A DNA stretch of 64,000 bases from Actinopolymorpha rutila (lineage in GTDB: Bacteria > Actinomycetota > Actinomycetes > Propionibacteriales > Actinopolymorphaceae), in the NCBI RefSeq assembly GCF_013407855.1, contig NZ_JACBZH010000001.1, forward strand, positions 248,001 through 312,000, given 5' to 3'. Below are positions 7,696-18,442 of this stretch, piece by piece. The position numbers were made by a program, and so were the translations under genes. The notes beneath the pieces were generated by a model. It searched no databases. It was not told the DNA's origin and saw only the letters and a list, made by a program, of their open reading frames with translations. The first letter of the stretch is position 1. Each line of letters opens with the position of its first letter.

Positions 7696-9363
7696 ATGAC
7701 CGCGAGCACTGCCGCCGCATCGGCCAACGCCGCCGCATCCGCCAACGCCGCCACCCCCGACACCGCCCGGACGTCCGTCCTGGTGGTCGGCGGATCCCTT
7801 ACCGGCCTGTCCACCGCTGTCTTCCTTGCTTGGCACGGCGTACCGGTGGTCGTCGCCGAACGCCACCCGGACCTGCTCATGCACCCCCGGCTGCGCGGTC
7901 TGAGCCCGCGTACGGTCGAGCTCTACCGCCAGGCCGGGCTGGAGGACGCGATCCTGCGGGCGAGCTACGCCCGGGCCGAGACGTACGAGTGGATTCCGGT
8001 GCGGGCGCAGACGCTCGCCGACGAGGAGTACGCCCCGGTGGAGGGCGAGGGTGACGCGAGCCCCGAGGCCGCGAGCCCCTGCGGCCAGGGCCCGATCGAC
8101 CAGGACCAGCTGGAGCTGTTGCTGCGGGCCCGGGCCCGGGAGCTGGGCGCCGACGTGCGGTTCGCCACCGAGGTCACCGGCTTCGACCAGGACGCGGACG
8201 GGGTGACGGCCAGGCTGCGGGACCTGACCTCCGGCGCGGAGACGGTGCTGCGCGCCGACTACCTCGTCGCCGCGGACGGGTGGACCAGCCCGGTGCGGAC
8301 GGCCCTCGGCATCGAGGTCGACGGGCCGGGTGCGTTGTTCCACACCATCACCGCCATCGTCGAGACCGACCTCACCCCGGCGACGCGTGGCCGCGAGGTG
8401 TCCATCGCCTACCTCCAGCGGCCGCAGCCGTTCACGATCCTGATGGTGCACGACGACCTGGGGCAGCGGTGGGTGTTCGGGACCGGCTACTCCCCGGAGC
8501 GCGAAGGCCCGGAGGACTTCACCGACGAGCGGGTCGTCGCGATGGTGCGCGCCGCCGCGGGTCTGCCCGATGTCAAGGTGACCTTGCTTCCGCAGATTCC
8601 CGGCACCGAACGCAAGGTGTTCGGGTTCGGCATCGGCGTGCAGCTCGCCCGGAGCTACCGCTCCGGCCGGGTCTTCCTGGTCGGCGACGCCGCGCACCTG
8701 ATGCCCCCGACCGGCGGGCTGAACGGCAACACCGGCGTGCAGGACGCGCACAACCTCGCCTGGAAGCTGGCCGCCGTGCTGGCCGGGCAGGCCGGTCCGG
8801 CGCTGCTGGACACCTATCACGACGAACGCCATCCCACCGGGCGCCTCACCATGGAGCAGGCGTACGCGCGGTTCGGGAACCGGATGGGGCCCGACGCGGA
8901 CGTGGAGATGGTGGAGTACTCCGCGGTGGCGATGGGGTACCAGTACCGCTCCGCCGCGGTGGTCGGTGCCGGCGAGGACGCGTCACCGTTGCCACAGGGC
9001 GCGCTCGCCGGTCAGCCCGGGACCCGGGCGCCGCACGTCGTGGTCGGGCGCGCCGGGGCGGAGATCTCCACGCTCGACCTGTACGGACGGGAGTTCGTGC
9101 TGCTCGCCGGGCCGGCCGGGCAGGCGTGGGCCGACGCGGGGGAGTCGGTGGCGGCTGACCTGGGCGTACCGGTGCGGGCGTACCGTTTCGGCGCCGATCT
9201 GACCTCGGCCGACGGTCCGGCACGGCACGGGATCGGTGCCGCCGGCGCGGTGCTGGTCCGCCCGGACGGCGTAGTCGCCTGGCGGTCGGCCGCGGCGCCC
9301 GCCGACGAGGATGCCCGGGCCGAGCTCGGGCGGACGCTGCGCGCCGTACTCGCGCGCAGCTGA
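7696..9363 (+). CDS. FAD-dependent aromatic hydroxylase/monooxygenase
   Basis: A 555-residue class A flavoprotein monooxygenase of the PheA/TfdB group, which includes polyketide hydroxylases and rifampicin monooxygenase. Seen: the ADP-binding motif VVGGSLTGLSTAVFLA near residue 33, the DG motif (LVAADGWTSPVR) near residue 192, the FAD ribityl GD motif (GRVFLVGDAAHLMPPTGGLN) near residue 330, and a C-terminal thioredoxin-like domain from about residue 430. An Ala/Asn repeat of unknown role precedes the Rossmann fold. The substrate cannot be read from sequence; the divergent TetR gene suggests induction by an aromatic or antibiotic-like compound. Confidence 0.88.
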   Translation: MTASTAAASANAAASANAATPDTARTSVLVVGGSLTGLSTAVFLAWHGVPVVVAERHPDLLMHPRLRGLSPRTVELYRQAGLEDAILRASYARAETYEWIPVRAQTLADEEYAPVEGEGDASPEAASPCGQGPIDQDQLELLLRARARELGADVRFATEVTGFDQDADGVTARLRDLTSGAETVLRADYLVAADGWTSPVRTALGIEVDGPGALFHTITAIVETDLTPATRGREVSIAYLQRPQPFTILMVHDDLGQRWVFGTGYSPEREGPEDFTDERVVAMVRAAAGLPDVKVTLLPQIPGTERKVFGFGIGVQLARSYRSGRVFLVGDAAHLMPPTGGLNGNTGVQDAHNLAWKLAAVLAGQAGPALLDTYHDERHPTGRLTMEQAYARFGNRMGPDADVEMVEYSAVAMGYQYRSAAVVGAGEDASPLPQGALAGQPGTRAPHVVVGRAGAEISTLDLYGREFVLLAGPAGQAWADAGESVAADLGVPVRAYRFGADLTSADGPARHGIGAAGAVLVRPDGVVAWRSAAAPADEDARAELGRTLRAVLARS

Positions 9364-9389
9364 TCCGGCCCGAGGGAACCCGTGAGGCG

Positions 9390-10375
9390 TCAGTGCCGGA
9401 AGAGGCGCACTCCGGTCCGGACGAGGCTGATCCCGTGCTCGTGGCAGGCCCGCGCCACCTCGTCGTCACGGATCGAACCGCCCGGCTCGGCGAACCACCG
9501 AACGCCGTGCCGGGCCGCCTCGTCCACGTTGTCGCGGAAGTTCACCATCGCGTCCGAACCGAACGCGACGTCGCGGGGCGGCTCCTGCCGGAGCTCCCAC
9601 CAGGCGTCGGCCTTCGCCCCGGCGATCGGGTGCAGGCGATGCGGGACTGCTGACCGGCACCCACGCCGAGGGTCGTGCCCGCGCGGACGTAGACGACGGA
9701 GTTCGACTGGGTGTGCCGGAGTACGACCTGTCCGAACAGCAGGTCCTCGACGGCGGGTGCCGGCAGCGGGTGCCCCGTCGTGTCCACGCGTACCAGGTCG
9801 GGTGTCAACCGCAGCTTGTCAACGGGCTGGGCCAGGCGCAGGCCGTGGACCTCGCGGACCTCCTCCTCGGGCGGTTCGTACGCCGGATCCATCCGCAGGA
9901 CGAGGAAACGCCCGCTCTTCTTGGCCGCCAGGATGTCAACCGCGCCTTGCTCGTACGCCGGGGCGATGATCGCGTCCGACACCTTGCGGCGCAACAGCCG
10001 GGCGAGGGTCACGTCGACGGGCGCGGACACCGCGACGACGTCGCCGTACGACGACTGCGGGTCGGTGTCGCGAGCACGTACGTAGGCCCGCGCGACCGGA
10101 CTCAGCTCGGCAGCGTCCACGCCGAAGGTGGTCGCCGCCACCTCGTCCACCGAGCCGTCGAGCGCGGCACCGGCCGGGGACAGGTGCTTGATGGACGCGG
10201 CGGCGGGCCGGCCGAACAGGTCGGCAGCCTCCGCGACCAGCCGCCAGCCGGCCAGGGCGTCCAGCAGGTTGAGGTACGACGGCGTGCCGTTGATCACCTC
10301 GAGCGGCCACTCGCCGGGGCGTACGGGCGTCACGGACGCGGGCAGATGGGGATTCATGCCGTACCGCAGCTTCAT
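9390..10375 (-). pseudogene. AICAR-transformylase-like protein (PurH C-terminal type), frameshifted
   Basis: The protein matches the AICAR formyltransferase domain found at the C-terminus of PurH, here stand-alone: MKLRYGMNPH start, INGTPSYLNLLDAL, ASIKHLSPAGAAL (the catalytic Lys-His pair), then GVGAGQQSRIACTR. Directly after that motif the frame breaks: one base is missing between 9626 and 9627. From there the next frame reads IAGAKADAWWEL and continues to a natural family ending and stop at 9390. With one base restored the gene is 987 bases (328 residues). It is either a fresh loss-of-function mutation or a sequencing error; no slippery sequence is present. A separate purH must supply purine synthesis in that case. 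Confidence 0.8.
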
Positions 10376-10682
10376 CGGGGGTCTCCCTCGGTCGCAGGTG
10401 GATGCTGCGGACCGAGGCCCCCAGGCGGTCGAGGCCGGTCCAGGCCCACGAAGAACACAGGGCCGGGTCGCCGCTCCCCGATGGTCGGATCCATCCGCGC
10501 CAGTCGCGGCGAGCCCAACCCTAGGACACGCCCCAGCCGCACGAAACCCGTCCGAAGCGGGTGTGTCGTCGATCGAATTCCCCCGGTGGACCCCTGATCC
10601 TCGATCACGCCGCCGGGGTTGGGTCAATTCCTTCCGGCCTGCCCGCAGGCCCCGGCCACAGGCAGGTCCGAGCGGGTCGATA
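10376..10682. other. Intergenic region, no gene recognised
   Basis: This 307-base gap lies between two divergently transcribed genes and should contain both promoters. No convincing reading frame, RNA gene or repeat was seen. Confidence 0.5.
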
Positions 10683-13600
10683 ATGCCTACGGTGAGCGAT
10701 CCGTTTACGACAGGGCAGATCCGCGACCGGGTGCTGGCCGGTTGGTCGGCGTCACCGGCGCGTTTCCGGGAGGACGCCAACGCCGAGGAGGACCTCGCGC
10801 TCGGCGGTTACCGCGACCGGCTGGTCGTCGAGCTCGCGCAGAACGCCGCGGACGCGGCCGCCCGCGCGGGTGTGCCCGGCGTCGTCCGGTTCACGTTGCG
10901 CGACGACGCGCCGGCGTGGTCGGCGTCCGGCGGCCCGGTCCTCGTGGTGGAGAACACCGGCGCCGGGCTGACCTCCGACGGGGTGCAGTCGCTGGCGACC
11001 CTGCGGGCCTCCGCCAAGCGCGACGAACCGTCCGAGCCGGCCGGGCCGACCCGGCCGGGCGACCTGTCAGAGCCGACCGAGCCGATCGAGTCGGCCGTCG
11101 GCCGGTTCGGGGTCGGGTTCGCGGCCGTGCTCGCGGTCACCGACGAGCCGGTCGTCCTGTCCCGCTCCGGCGGGGTGCGGTTCTCCCGCGCCGACACCGC
11201 CGCGCTGGTCGCCGAGGCCGCGCGGGAGGCGCCCGGCCTGGACACGGAGGTACGCCGGCGCGGGGGCCAGGTGCCGGCGCTGCGGTTGCCGTTCCCCGCG
11301 GAGGGCGAGCCGCCGGAGGGCTTCGACACGGCCGTGGTGCTGCCGCTGCGCGACGAGGCCGCGGCGGAGTTGGTACGCGAGTTGCTGGCGGAGGTCGACG
11401 ACACCCTGCTGCTGGCCCTGCCCCGCCTGGACCGGATCGAGATCGACACCGGCACCGCTCCCGTACGCGTGCTGTCCGACGCCGCCGCGCGCTGGCACAC
11501 CGTACGAGCCGGCGGGACCTGGACGAACGCCGAACGCGCCACGCTGCTCGCGGACCGGCCGACCGAGGAGCGCGACCGCCCGTACTGGTCGGTCCTGTGG
11601 GCGATACCCCGCGACGCCGCGCCGGTGGACCCGCTCGGGGGCACCGGGTCCGCCACCTCGGCGCTGCCACGGGTCGTGCACGCGCCCACGCCGACCGACG
11701 AGCCGATGTCGTTGCCGGCCCTGCTGCTGGCGTCGTTCCCGCTCGACCCGACCCGCCGGCACGTCGCGCCCGGTCCGCTCACCGACCGGCTGGTGGAGGA
11801 GGCGGCCACGGCGTACGCCGAACTCGCCCGCACCCGCGCCGAGGCCGGAACCGACGGGGGCTCCGGCGGGGGCACTGACGCCCTCGACCTCGTGCCCCTC
11901 GGCCTTCCGGCGGGCCGCCTCGACGGCGCCCTGCGCGCCGCCATCGCCCACCGGCTCCCGGCCACGCCGCTGCTGCCCTCGGCGGAGGACCCGTACCTCC
12001 TGCTCCGCCCGCGGGAGGCGGTCGTCGTCGACAACGCCGACCCGGTGCTCGTACGCACCCTGGCGTCCGTGGTCGGCGGGCTGGTCGCCCCCGACCCCCG
12101 GCACGGCTCCGCCCTCGACGCGCTCGGCGTACGCCGGCTCCCGCTGGCCGACCTGGTGGACGAACTCGGCGCGGTGGCCGACGCGCATCCGCCGGACTGG
12201 TGGCACGACCTGTACGTCGCCCTCGCCGGTGCCGCCGCCGACCCCGAACGCCGGGAGGCGCTGGGCGCGCTGCCGATCCCGCTCGCCGACGGCCGGGTCG
12301 CCCGCGGCGCCCGCGGCCTGCTGCTGCCCGGAGGCGCCGACCTGCCGGAGGAGACGACCGGCGTCCTCGCGTCGTACGGCCTGCGGCTGATCCACCAGCT
12401 GGCCGCGGCCGAGCCCGCGTTCGACACCCTCGAACGCCTCGGCGCGACACCTGCCGGCCCCCGAAGCATCCTCGACGACGGTGCGGTCCGGGCGGCGGTC
12501 CAGGACTCCCCGGACGCCGACGAGCCCGCCGAGGTCGCCGACGCCGTGCTCGCCCTGGTCGCCGCCGCGGTGCGCGCCGGTGAGCTGCAGCCAGGCGACC
12601 TGCCCTGGCTCGGCGACCTCGCGCTGCCCGACGACACCGGCGAGTTGGCCCCCGCCAGCGCACTCGTCCTGCCCGGCTCGCGGGCGGAGGAGCTGTTCGA
12701 CCCCGAGGACCTCGCGCCGCTGGACCGGGCGGTGTTCGAACACTGGGGTCCGCAGGTGCTGGAGGCGGCCGGCGTGGTCGGCACGCTCGGCCTGGTCACC
12801 GCCTCCGACGTGGACCTCACCGCCCCGCCGGACGAGCTCGCCGAACTCGACGACATCGAGAGCTGGGCGAGCGAGGCCGCCGACGAGCTCGAGGCGGGCG
12901 ACGGCGGCGGCACGGTGGGCGAGTTCCTCGCGGTGCGCGACGTCGACTTCGTACGCGAGGACGCCTGGCCGCGGGCCCTCGTGCTGCTGGTCGCCGAGCC
13001 GGCGCTGCGCCGGGCGCTGGTCGTCCCCGCGCGGCTGCGTGACCCCCGCCGGCCGGAGCTGCCCGCGGTGGACGTCCCGTCGTACACCGCCTGGTGGATC
13101 CGCCGGCACGTCCACGTCGACGGCCTGCCGATCCCCGCGTACGCCGACCCCGACGCCGAACCCGCGATCGCCGCGCTGGCCCGCCCGGCCCCGGCCTGGC
13201 TGGCGGCGTTCGACCCGGCGGCCCGGCTGGCGATCGGCCTGGTCCGCACCGCCGACGACCTGGACAGCGACGGCCTGCGCCGGATCCTGCACCGGCTCGC
13301 CGACCCCGCACTGGTCGTGGACGCGCCGACGATGGTGCGACTGTGGGCGCAGCTCGGCTCCCTCGACCCGCAGCTGCTGGGCTCGGACTCCGCGCCGGAG
13401 CGCGTCCGCGTCCTGGCCGGCCGGGAGACGCGGGTGGTCGACGCCGACGACGCGGTGGTCGTGGACGCACCCATGTGGGCGCAGCGCACCGACCTGGGCG
13501 AGCAGGTCGTCGCGACCGGCGAGGCCGCGGACAACCTGGCCGAGCTCCTCGACCTGCCGCTGGCCTCCGAGCTCGCCGCCGGTGAGGTCGGCGGTGAGCC

Positions 13601-13922
13601 GGCGGGTGACGGCGGGGAACGCCAGGTGCCGGAGGCGGTCCGCCTGCTGCTGCCGGAGGTGCCCACGAGCTGGTGGGAGTATGACGACCTGCACGTCGAC
13701 GGGCAGTCGGTGGAGTGGTGGGTGGACGACGACGGCCGCCCGCACGCGGCCACCGGTGCGGGGCTGGCCCGGGCGCTGGCCTGGGCGGGCGGCCGGTGGG
13801 ACCTGCGGTACGCCGTCGCGGCCGTGCTCGCCGAACCCGACCAGCTGGCGGCGTACGTCGTGGAGGCCGCCTTCGACGAGCGACCCGGCGACGAGGGGCC
13901 CGCCGACGAGGGGCCCGCATAG
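10683..13922 (+). CDS. Large GHKL (Hsp90/sacsin-like) ATP-binding protein
   Basis: A 1079-residue protein with an N-terminal Bergerat-fold ATPase like that of Hsp90 and sacsin: the N-box helix ELAQNAADA (residues 50-58), ENTGAGL (90-96) and the glycine loop GRFGVGF (140-146). The remainder is long, rich in Asp/Glu, Leu and Ala, with no domain I can name. A Pro/Glu insertion (about 115-135) lies between the two ATP motifs. Such proteins are widespread and poorly studied in actinobacteria and are often annotated as ATP-binding or Hsp90-like chaperones. It is convergent with the DAG kinase gene. A GTG at 10692 is an alternative start. Chaperone function is inferred from the fold only. Confidence 0.8.
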   Translation: MPTVSDPFTTGQIRDRVLAGWSASPARFREDANAEEDLALGGYRDRLVVELAQNAADAAARAGVPGVVRFTLRDDAPAWSASGGPVLVVENTGAGLTSDGVQSLATLRASAKRDEPSEPAGPTRPGDLSEPTEPIESAVGRFGVGFAAVLAVTDEPVVLSRSGGVRFSRADTAALVAEAAREAPGLDTEVRRRGGQVPALRLPFPAEGEPPEGFDTAVVLPLRDEAAAELVRELLAEVDDTLLLALPRLDRIEIDTGTAPVRVLSDAAARWHTVRAGGTWTNAERATLLADRPTEERDRPYWSVLWAIPRDAAPVDPLGGTGSATSALPRVVHAPTPTDEPMSLPALLLASFPLDPTRRHVAPGPLTDRLVEEAATAYAELARTRAEAGTDGGSGGGTDALDLVPLGLPAGRLDGALRAAIAHRLPATPLLPSAEDPYLLLRPREAVVVDNADPVLVRTLASVVGGLVAPDPRHGSALDALGVRRLPLADLVDELGAVADAHPPDWWHDLYVALAGAAADPERREALGALPIPLADGRVARGARGLLLPGGADLPEETTGVLASYGLRLIHQLAAAEPAFDTLERLGATPAGPRSILDDGAVRAAVQDSPDADEPAEVADAVLALVAAAVRAGELQPGDLPWLGDLALPDDTGELAPASALVLPGSRAEELFDPEDLAPLDRAVFEHWGPQVLEAAGVVGTLGLVTASDVDLTAPPDELAELDDIESWASEAADELEAGDGGGTVGEFLAVRDVDFVREDAWPRALVLLVAEPALRRALVVPARLRDPRRPELPAVDVPSYTAWWIRRHVHVDGLPIPAYADPDAEPAIAALARPAPAWLAAFDPAARLAIGLVRTADDLDSDGLRRILHRLADPALVVDAPTMVRLWAQLGSLDPQLLGSDSAPERVRVLAGRETRVVDADDAVVVDAPMWAQRTDLGEQVVATGEAADNLAELLDLPLASELAAGEVGGEPAGDGGERQVPEAVRLLLPEVPTSWWEYDDLHVDGQSVEWWVDDDGRPHAATGAGLARALAWAGGRWDLRYAVAAVLAEPDQLAAYVVEAAFDERPGDEGPADEGPA

Positions 13923-13946
13923 GGCGGGCCGCCTCGATGGGCGGAG

Positions 13947-15971
13947 CTAGTTGCGGCGCTCCGTACTCGGCATCCGGATCAGCAGGACGCCCGGCTCGAT
14001 CTCACACCGCAGCTCGCGCCCGGACTCGATCACGTCACCGTCGAGCTGGCGGGGGACCTCCTCCGCGGCGGTCACGACGACCCGGCGGCCACGCCAGGTG
14101 TGCAGGCGTTCGTCCTGTTCCTTCGACCGCCGGGCCACCCGCCACGCCACGTGCGGCCACTCGGTCAGCCGGCGCGGCGCCACCGCCACCACGTCCAGCA
14201 TCCCGTCGTCCGGCTCGGCCTCGGGCAGGAGTTCGAGTCCGCCGTGCAGGGTGCCGACGTTGCCCACCAGGACGGTACGTGCGTACCGGCGTACCGGCGG
14301 CTCGTCGTCGACGGCGATGTCCACCCGCAGCGCGGGGAACGACAGGTTGCGCACGATCGACACCGCGTACGCAGCCCAGCCGACCCGCCGCTTCAGCTTG
14401 GCCGGCGCCTCGCCCACCACGGCCGCGTCCAGCCCGAGCCCGGCCATCACCGCGAACCGGTCGGTCTCCAGGCTGTCCCCCTCGACCCGAACGAGGTCGA
14501 GCCGCCGGTCGGAGCCGGTGAACGCCACCTCGATCGCCTCCCGCAGGTCCAGCGGGAGGCCGAGGTTGCGGACCAGCAGGTTGCCGGTGCCGGCGGGCAC
14601 GATCCCGACCGGTACGCCGCTGTCGGCGAGTTCGGAGCAGACCACCCGGACCGTGCCGTCGCCGCCCGCGGCGATCACCAGGTCGACCTCGGCGGCGAGC
14701 GCGGCCTTGGTCATCGCGTGGCCCGGGTCGTCCACGCTGGTCTCGAACCACTCCGGCGGCTCCCATCCGCCGCGCTGGGCCGTGCGTTCGACCTGGTTGC
14801 GGAAGTCGGTGGCGTCGTCGACCTTCGACGGGTTGAGCACCACGGCGACGCGGCGGCGAGGGCGTTCGGGCTCGTGATCGCCTGACGGGTCGCGGGGGCG
14901 GCCCAGTCCGAAGGCGAGAACGGTGGCTCCGAGCAGGGCGGGCGCGAGTATCCAGGCGGCTAGCACGTCTGAAACGTAGTGCACGGACAGGGCTACGCGA
15001 TCCAGTCCGACCAGCAGAATCGTCCCGCCGGCCGCGGCGATCGCCGCGACCTTGCCGCGCGTACGGACCCGGAGGCGGAGTGCGACGATCACCAGCGCCA
15101 CCGCCACGAGGGACGACATCAGCGCATGTCCGGACGGGAAGGAGTAACCGTGCGGCTCCGAGACCGGTCGCGCCACCGGTGGCCGTGGCCGCGCGACCAG
15201 CGCCTTGATGAACCACTCGAGCAGCGTGCCGACCGTCACCGCCCCGATCAGCCACAACCCGAGCCTGCGGTAGCCGGCCCTGATCACGAACGCCGCCACC
15301 ACCACCGCGGCGGCCCGTAGCACCCAGGGCTGGCTGATCGCCTGCACCGCGACGAAGAAGTCGGCGAGCCAGGAGCCCGGCGTCACCACGGTCGTCCACC
15401 AGGTGGCCACCGAGCGGTCCATGCCGACCAGCGGCGCCCACTGGATGGCGACCAGCACGAGGAGTACGGCGAACCCGGCGCTGCTGGCCAGCGTCGCGAA
15501 CATCGCCCGGCGCTCGACCGCCCGGCTGCGCGCCGCCCGCTGCCGTGCGGCCCGGGCGGTACGTTGCTGGGCGGAACGGCCGGTCCTGCCCGGCCGGTCG
15601 GCGCGGTGGTTGTCGGGGGGCTGCTCGGTGGTGGCCGGCGCGATTCCCGTTGCTTCCGGCTCCGGCCGGTCCGGTGTGGTCCCGGCCGATCCGTTCCGCT
15701 CCGACTCGTTCCGCCGGGATTCGTTCCGCTGGGATTCGTTCTGTTCCGAACCGGTCCGCTCTGCACCGTCCCCGCCTGCTCCGTCCTGCCCGGCGTGGCC
15801 GGGAGCCGGTTCGGGTGCATCGGCGTACCGCGGGTCGGTGCGGTCGGCGCCGGGCGGGCCGTTCTTCGGCGCCGTCGCGACCTTCGGAGCGGCGGGCACG
15901 GGTGCCTTCACACCGCGTCGGCGGCGCCGCCGACGGTCCTTGGCTCCCGTCTTGCTACTCACGGAAAGCAT
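13947..15971 (-). CDS. PAP2 phosphatase-diacylglycerol kinase fusion protein
   Basis: A 674-residue membrane protein with two enzymatic halves. After a basic, Asn/Glu/Ser/Arg-rich cytoplasmic N-terminus with short ESxRN-type repeats (about residues 68-90), five or six membrane segments carry the PAP2 acid-phosphatase triad: [22 protein letters not shown] and SVHYVSD. From about residue 375 follows a lipid kinase domain with [11 protein letters not shown] and [15 protein letters not shown], the nucleotide-binding motifs of diacylglycerol/sphingosine kinases. The two activities act on the same lipid phosphate headgroup in opposite directions, so the fusion probably works in phospholipid or undecaprenyl-phosphate turnover. 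The ATG start precedes a basic RRRRRRR run; its exact position is moderately certain. Confidence 0.88.
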   Translation of the reverse strand: MLSVSSKTGAKDRRRRRRRGVKAPVPAAPKVATAPKNGPPGADRTDPRYADAPEPAPGHAGQDGAGGDGAERTGSEQNESQRNESRRNESERNGSAGTTPDRPEPEATGIAPATTEQPPDNHRADRPGRTGRSAQQRTARAARQRAARSRAVERRAMFATLASSAGFAVLLVLVAIQWAPLVGMDRSVATWWTTVVTPGSWLADFFVAVQAISQPWVLRAAAVVVAAFVIRAGYRRLGLWLIGAVTVGTLLEWFIKALVARPRPPVARPVSEPHGYSFPSGHALMSSLVAVALVIVALRLRVRTRGKVAAIAAAGGTILLVGLDRVALSVHYVSDVLAAWILAPALLGATVLAFGLGRPRDPSGDHEPERPRRRVAVVLNPSKVDDATDFRNQVERTAQRGGWEPPEWFETSVDDPGHAMTKAALAAEVDLVIAAGGDGTVRVVCSELADSGVPVGIVPAGTGNLLVRNLGLPLDLREAIEVAFTGSDRRLDLVRVEGDSLETDRFAVMAGLGLDAAVVGEAPAKLKRRVGWAAYAVSIVRNLSFPALRVDIAVDDEPPVRRYARTVLVGNVGTLHGGLELLPEAEPDDGMLDVVAVAPRRLTEWPHVAWRVARRSKEQDERLHTWRGRRVVVTAAEEVPRQLDGDVIESGRELRCEIEPGVLLIRMPSTERRN

Positions 15972-16183
15972 GTCTACCCCGGGATCGGCCCGTTCGCAGA
16001 CCACGGGGGTGTCCGGCGCCCCGGCGCGTCCTCGCCGGGCTCCGCTCCGGGGGCGCGCGCCGCCCTGCCGGACACGGAGCGGTACCCGTCCGGCTCCGGA
16101 ACGGAGTCTTGCCTGGTCCGGCCAGGGCCTTACCAGGTAAACCGGTGGCGGGGTCGACGGTCCACCCGCGTACCCTCGATGCC

Positions 16184-17458
16184 GTGATCGACCCCAAACT
16201 GCTCCGAGAAGACCCCGACCGGGTGCGCGCCAGCCAGCGGCGTCGCGGCGCCCCGGTCGAGCTCGTCGACCAACTGCTCGCCGCCGACGAGCGGCGCCGG
16301 TCCTCGATCGCCTCGTACGAGCAGGTTCGGTCCGAGCAGAAGTCCCTCGGCAAGCAGGTCGCACGCGCCCAGGGCGAGGAGAAGCAGGCCCTGCTGACCC
16401 GCACCCGGGAGCTGTCGGCCCAGGTGAAGGCGGCCGAGGCGGAGCAGGCCGAGGGCGAGCGGGAGTTCCAGCGGCTGATGCTGGAGCTGGACAACCTCGT
16501 CGAGGACGACGTCCCGCCGGGCGGCGAGGACGACTACGTCGTACTCGAGGAGGCCGGCAACCCCCGCGACTTCGCCGCCGAGGGGTTCGAGCCGCGCGAC
16601 CACGTCGAGCTCGGGCAGCTGCTCGCCGCGATCGACATCGAACGCGGCGCCAAGGTCTCGGGCGCTCGGTTCTACTACCTGACCGGAGTGGGCGCGCTGC
16701 TGGAGATGGCGCTGATCAACATGGCCGTCGACCAGGCGATGGCGTACGGCTTCACCCCGATGATCCCGCCGTCGCTGGTGAAGCCGCGGGCGATGGAGGG
16801 CACCGGCTTCCTCGGTCAGGCCGCCGACGACGTCTACCACCTCGAACAGGACGACCTCTACCTCGTCGGCACGGCCGAGGTGCCCCTCGCCGCCTACCAC
16901 TCGGACGAGATCCTGGACGCCGACGCGCTGCCGCTGCGGTATGCCGGCACCAGCCCGGCGTTCCGGCGCGAGGCCGGGTCCTACGGCAAGGACACCCGCG
17001 GCATCATCCGGGTGCACTGGTTCGACAAGGTGGAGATGTTCTCGTTCTGCCACCCGGACCAGGCGCGTGAGGAGCACCAGCGGTTCCTCGCCTGGGAGCG
17101 GGAGTTCTGGGACCGGCTGGAGATTCCCTACCGCGTGATCGACACCGCGGCCGGAGACCTCGGCGCCAGCGCGGCGCGCAAGTACGACATCGAGGCGTGG
17201 ATCCCCACCCAGGGCCGCTACCGCGAGGTCACCTCGACGTCCAACTGCACAGAGTTCCAGGCCCGCCGGCTGGGGGTGCGGTTCCGCGACGCCGACGGCG
17301 TACGCCCGGTGGCGACGCTGAACGGCACCCTGGTCGCGATCGCCCGGGCCATCGTCGCGGTGCTGGAAAACCACCAGCAGGCCGACGGCTCGGTCCGGGT
17401 GCCGAAGGCGCTGCAGCCCTTCCTCGGCGGCCGGGCTCTGCTGGAGCCGCGCACGTGA
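16184..17458 (+). CDS. serS: Seryl-tRNA synthetase
   Basis: Charges tRNA-Ser with serine in the cytosol. The 424-residue class II enzyme begins with the usual two-helix coiled-coil arm (about residues 27-105) that grips the long variable arm of tRNA-Ser, then the catalytic core with motif 2 ([17 protein letters not shown], near residue 260) and motif 3 ([21 protein letters not shown], near residue 380). GTG 16184 lies 7 bases after a TACCCT -10 box (16171-16176), so the message is probably leaderless. The next gene overlaps its stop by four bases. A cognate tRNA-Ser gene is found at 40307. Confidence 0.96.
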   Translation: MIDPKLLREDPDRVRASQRRRGAPVELVDQLLAADERRRSSIASYEQVRSEQKSLGKQVARAQGEEKQALLTRTRELSAQVKAAEAEQAEGEREFQRLMLELDNLVEDDVPPGGEDDYVVLEEAGNPRDFAAEGFEPRDHVELGQLLAAIDIERGAKVSGARFYYLTGVGALLEMALINMAVDQAMAYGFTPMIPPSLVKPRAMEGTGFLGQAADDVYHLEQDDLYLVGTAEVPLAAYHSDEILDADALPLRYAGTSPAFRREAGSYGKDTRGIIRVHWFDKVEMFSFCHPDQAREEHQRFLAWEREFWDRLEIPYRVIDTAAGDLGASAARKYDIEAWIPTQGRYREVTSTSNCTEFQARRLGVRFRDADGVRPVATLNGTLVAIARAIVAVLENHQQADGSVRVPKALQPFLGGRALLEPRT

Positions 17459-18354
17459 CAGCTCACTCGACGACCTCGCCTGATCGGATCGCCGAGAGCT
17501 GGCGCCCCCGCCTGGTGGCGCTCGACATCGACGGAACGCTCGTCGACGCGAGGAACCAGCTGTCTCCGGTGGTGGACGCCGCCGTACGCCAGGTGGTGCG
17601 GGCCGGTGCGCACGTGGTGCTCGCCACCGGGCGCGGGCTGACGGCCACCCGCCCGCTGGCGCAGCACTTCGACCTGCCGACGCCGTACCTCGTGTGCAGC
17701 AACGGCGCGGTGACCGTACGCCTGCACCCGGAAGGGGCGGCGCTCACCCACGACGGCTCGGTCGACGGCCGCGGGGTCGAGCTCGTCGACGTGGTGACGT
17801 TCGACCCCGAGCCGGTGGTGCGGATGCTGCTCTCCCGGCTGCCCGGCGTGCTCGTGGCCGTGGAGGAGTTGGGCGTCGGCTACCGCGTCAACGCGCACTT
17901 TCCCCAGGGTGAGCTGACCGGGGAGATCGAGGTGCAGTCGATCGCCCAGCTGGTCGCCGAGCCCGCCACCCGCGTCATCCTGCGCGAGCCCACCATCGAG
18001 GCCGAGCAGTTCCTGGACATCATCGACCGGGTGGGCCTGCACGGGGTCGCCTACTACATCGGCTACACCGCCTGGCTCGACCTCGCCCCCGAAGGCGTCA
18101 GCAAGGCCACCGGGCTGGCCAAGGTCGCCGAGCGCCTCGGCGTCGACCGGGAGGACATCCTGGCGATCGGCGACGGCGACAACGACGCCGAGATGCTGTC
18201 GTGGGCCGGGCGCGGGGTGGCGATGGGCAACGCCGCGATCGAGATCCAGCGGGTCGCCGACCACGTGACCGCGCTGCAGGAGGACCACGGGGTGGCCGTC
18301 GAGCTCGCCCGCTGGTTCCCCGACATCGCCGTGCCGGCGGTTCCGTCGAGCTGA
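17455..18354 (+). CDS. HAD superfamily Cof-type hydrolase
   Basis: A 299-residue phosphatase of the haloacid dehalogenase superfamily, type IIB cap. Seen: motif [11 protein letters not shown] (nucleophile and acid Asp) near residue 22, motif II LATGRG near residue 59, the motif III lysine in GVSKATGL, and motif [12 protein letters not shown] near residue 240. The GTG start overlaps the serS stop (GTGA), so the two genes are translationally coupled, as in other actinobacteria. The substrate is probably a sugar phosphate or flavin/nucleotide phosphate; it cannot be told from sequence. Confidence 0.9.
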   Translation: MTAHSTTSPDRIAESWRPRLVALDIDGTLVDARNQLSPVVDAAVRQVVRAGAHVVLATGRGLTATRPLAQHFDLPTPYLVCSNGAVTVRLHPEGAALTHDGSVDGRGVELVDVVTFDPEPVVRMLLSRLPGVLVAVEELGVGYRVNAHFPQGELTGEIEVQSIAQLVAEPATRVILREPTIEAEQFLDIIDRVGLHGVAYYIGYTAWLDLAPEGVSKATGLAKVAERLGVDREDILAIGDGDNDAEMLSWAGRGVAMGNAAIEIQRVADHVTALQEDHGVAVELARWFPDIAVPAVPSS

Positions 18355-18403
18355 CCTGCCCGGTGCCGGGCCTGGGACGCGTCCCAGCGGGTAAGCTTCC
18401 GGC

Positions 18404-18442
18404 ATGACGTTCCGGCACCAGGAGATGATGCGGCCCCGCTAG
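18404..18442 (+). CDS. Met-containing leader peptide of metG
   Basis: A 12-codon reading frame reading MTFRHQEMMRPR and then TAG, too short for ordinary gene calling. Two adjacent internal Met codons (18425-18430) sit directly before the first strand of a hairpin. ATG 18404 is 6 bases after a TAAGCT box (18392-18397), so transcription may start at the ATG itself and the peptide would be translated from a leaderless end. Its place, Met codons and the downstream alternative hairpins suggest that ribosome stalling at low Met-tRNA controls read-through into metG. Inferred, not shown. Confidence 0.6.
   Translation: MTFRHQEMMRPR

Noticed and set aside
10808..13753. 981-codon open frame antisense to the GHKL ATPase gene
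   Set aside because: Composed of Ser/Arg/Ala/Gly repeats caused by third-position GC bias; the plus-strand gene has clear ATPase motifs.
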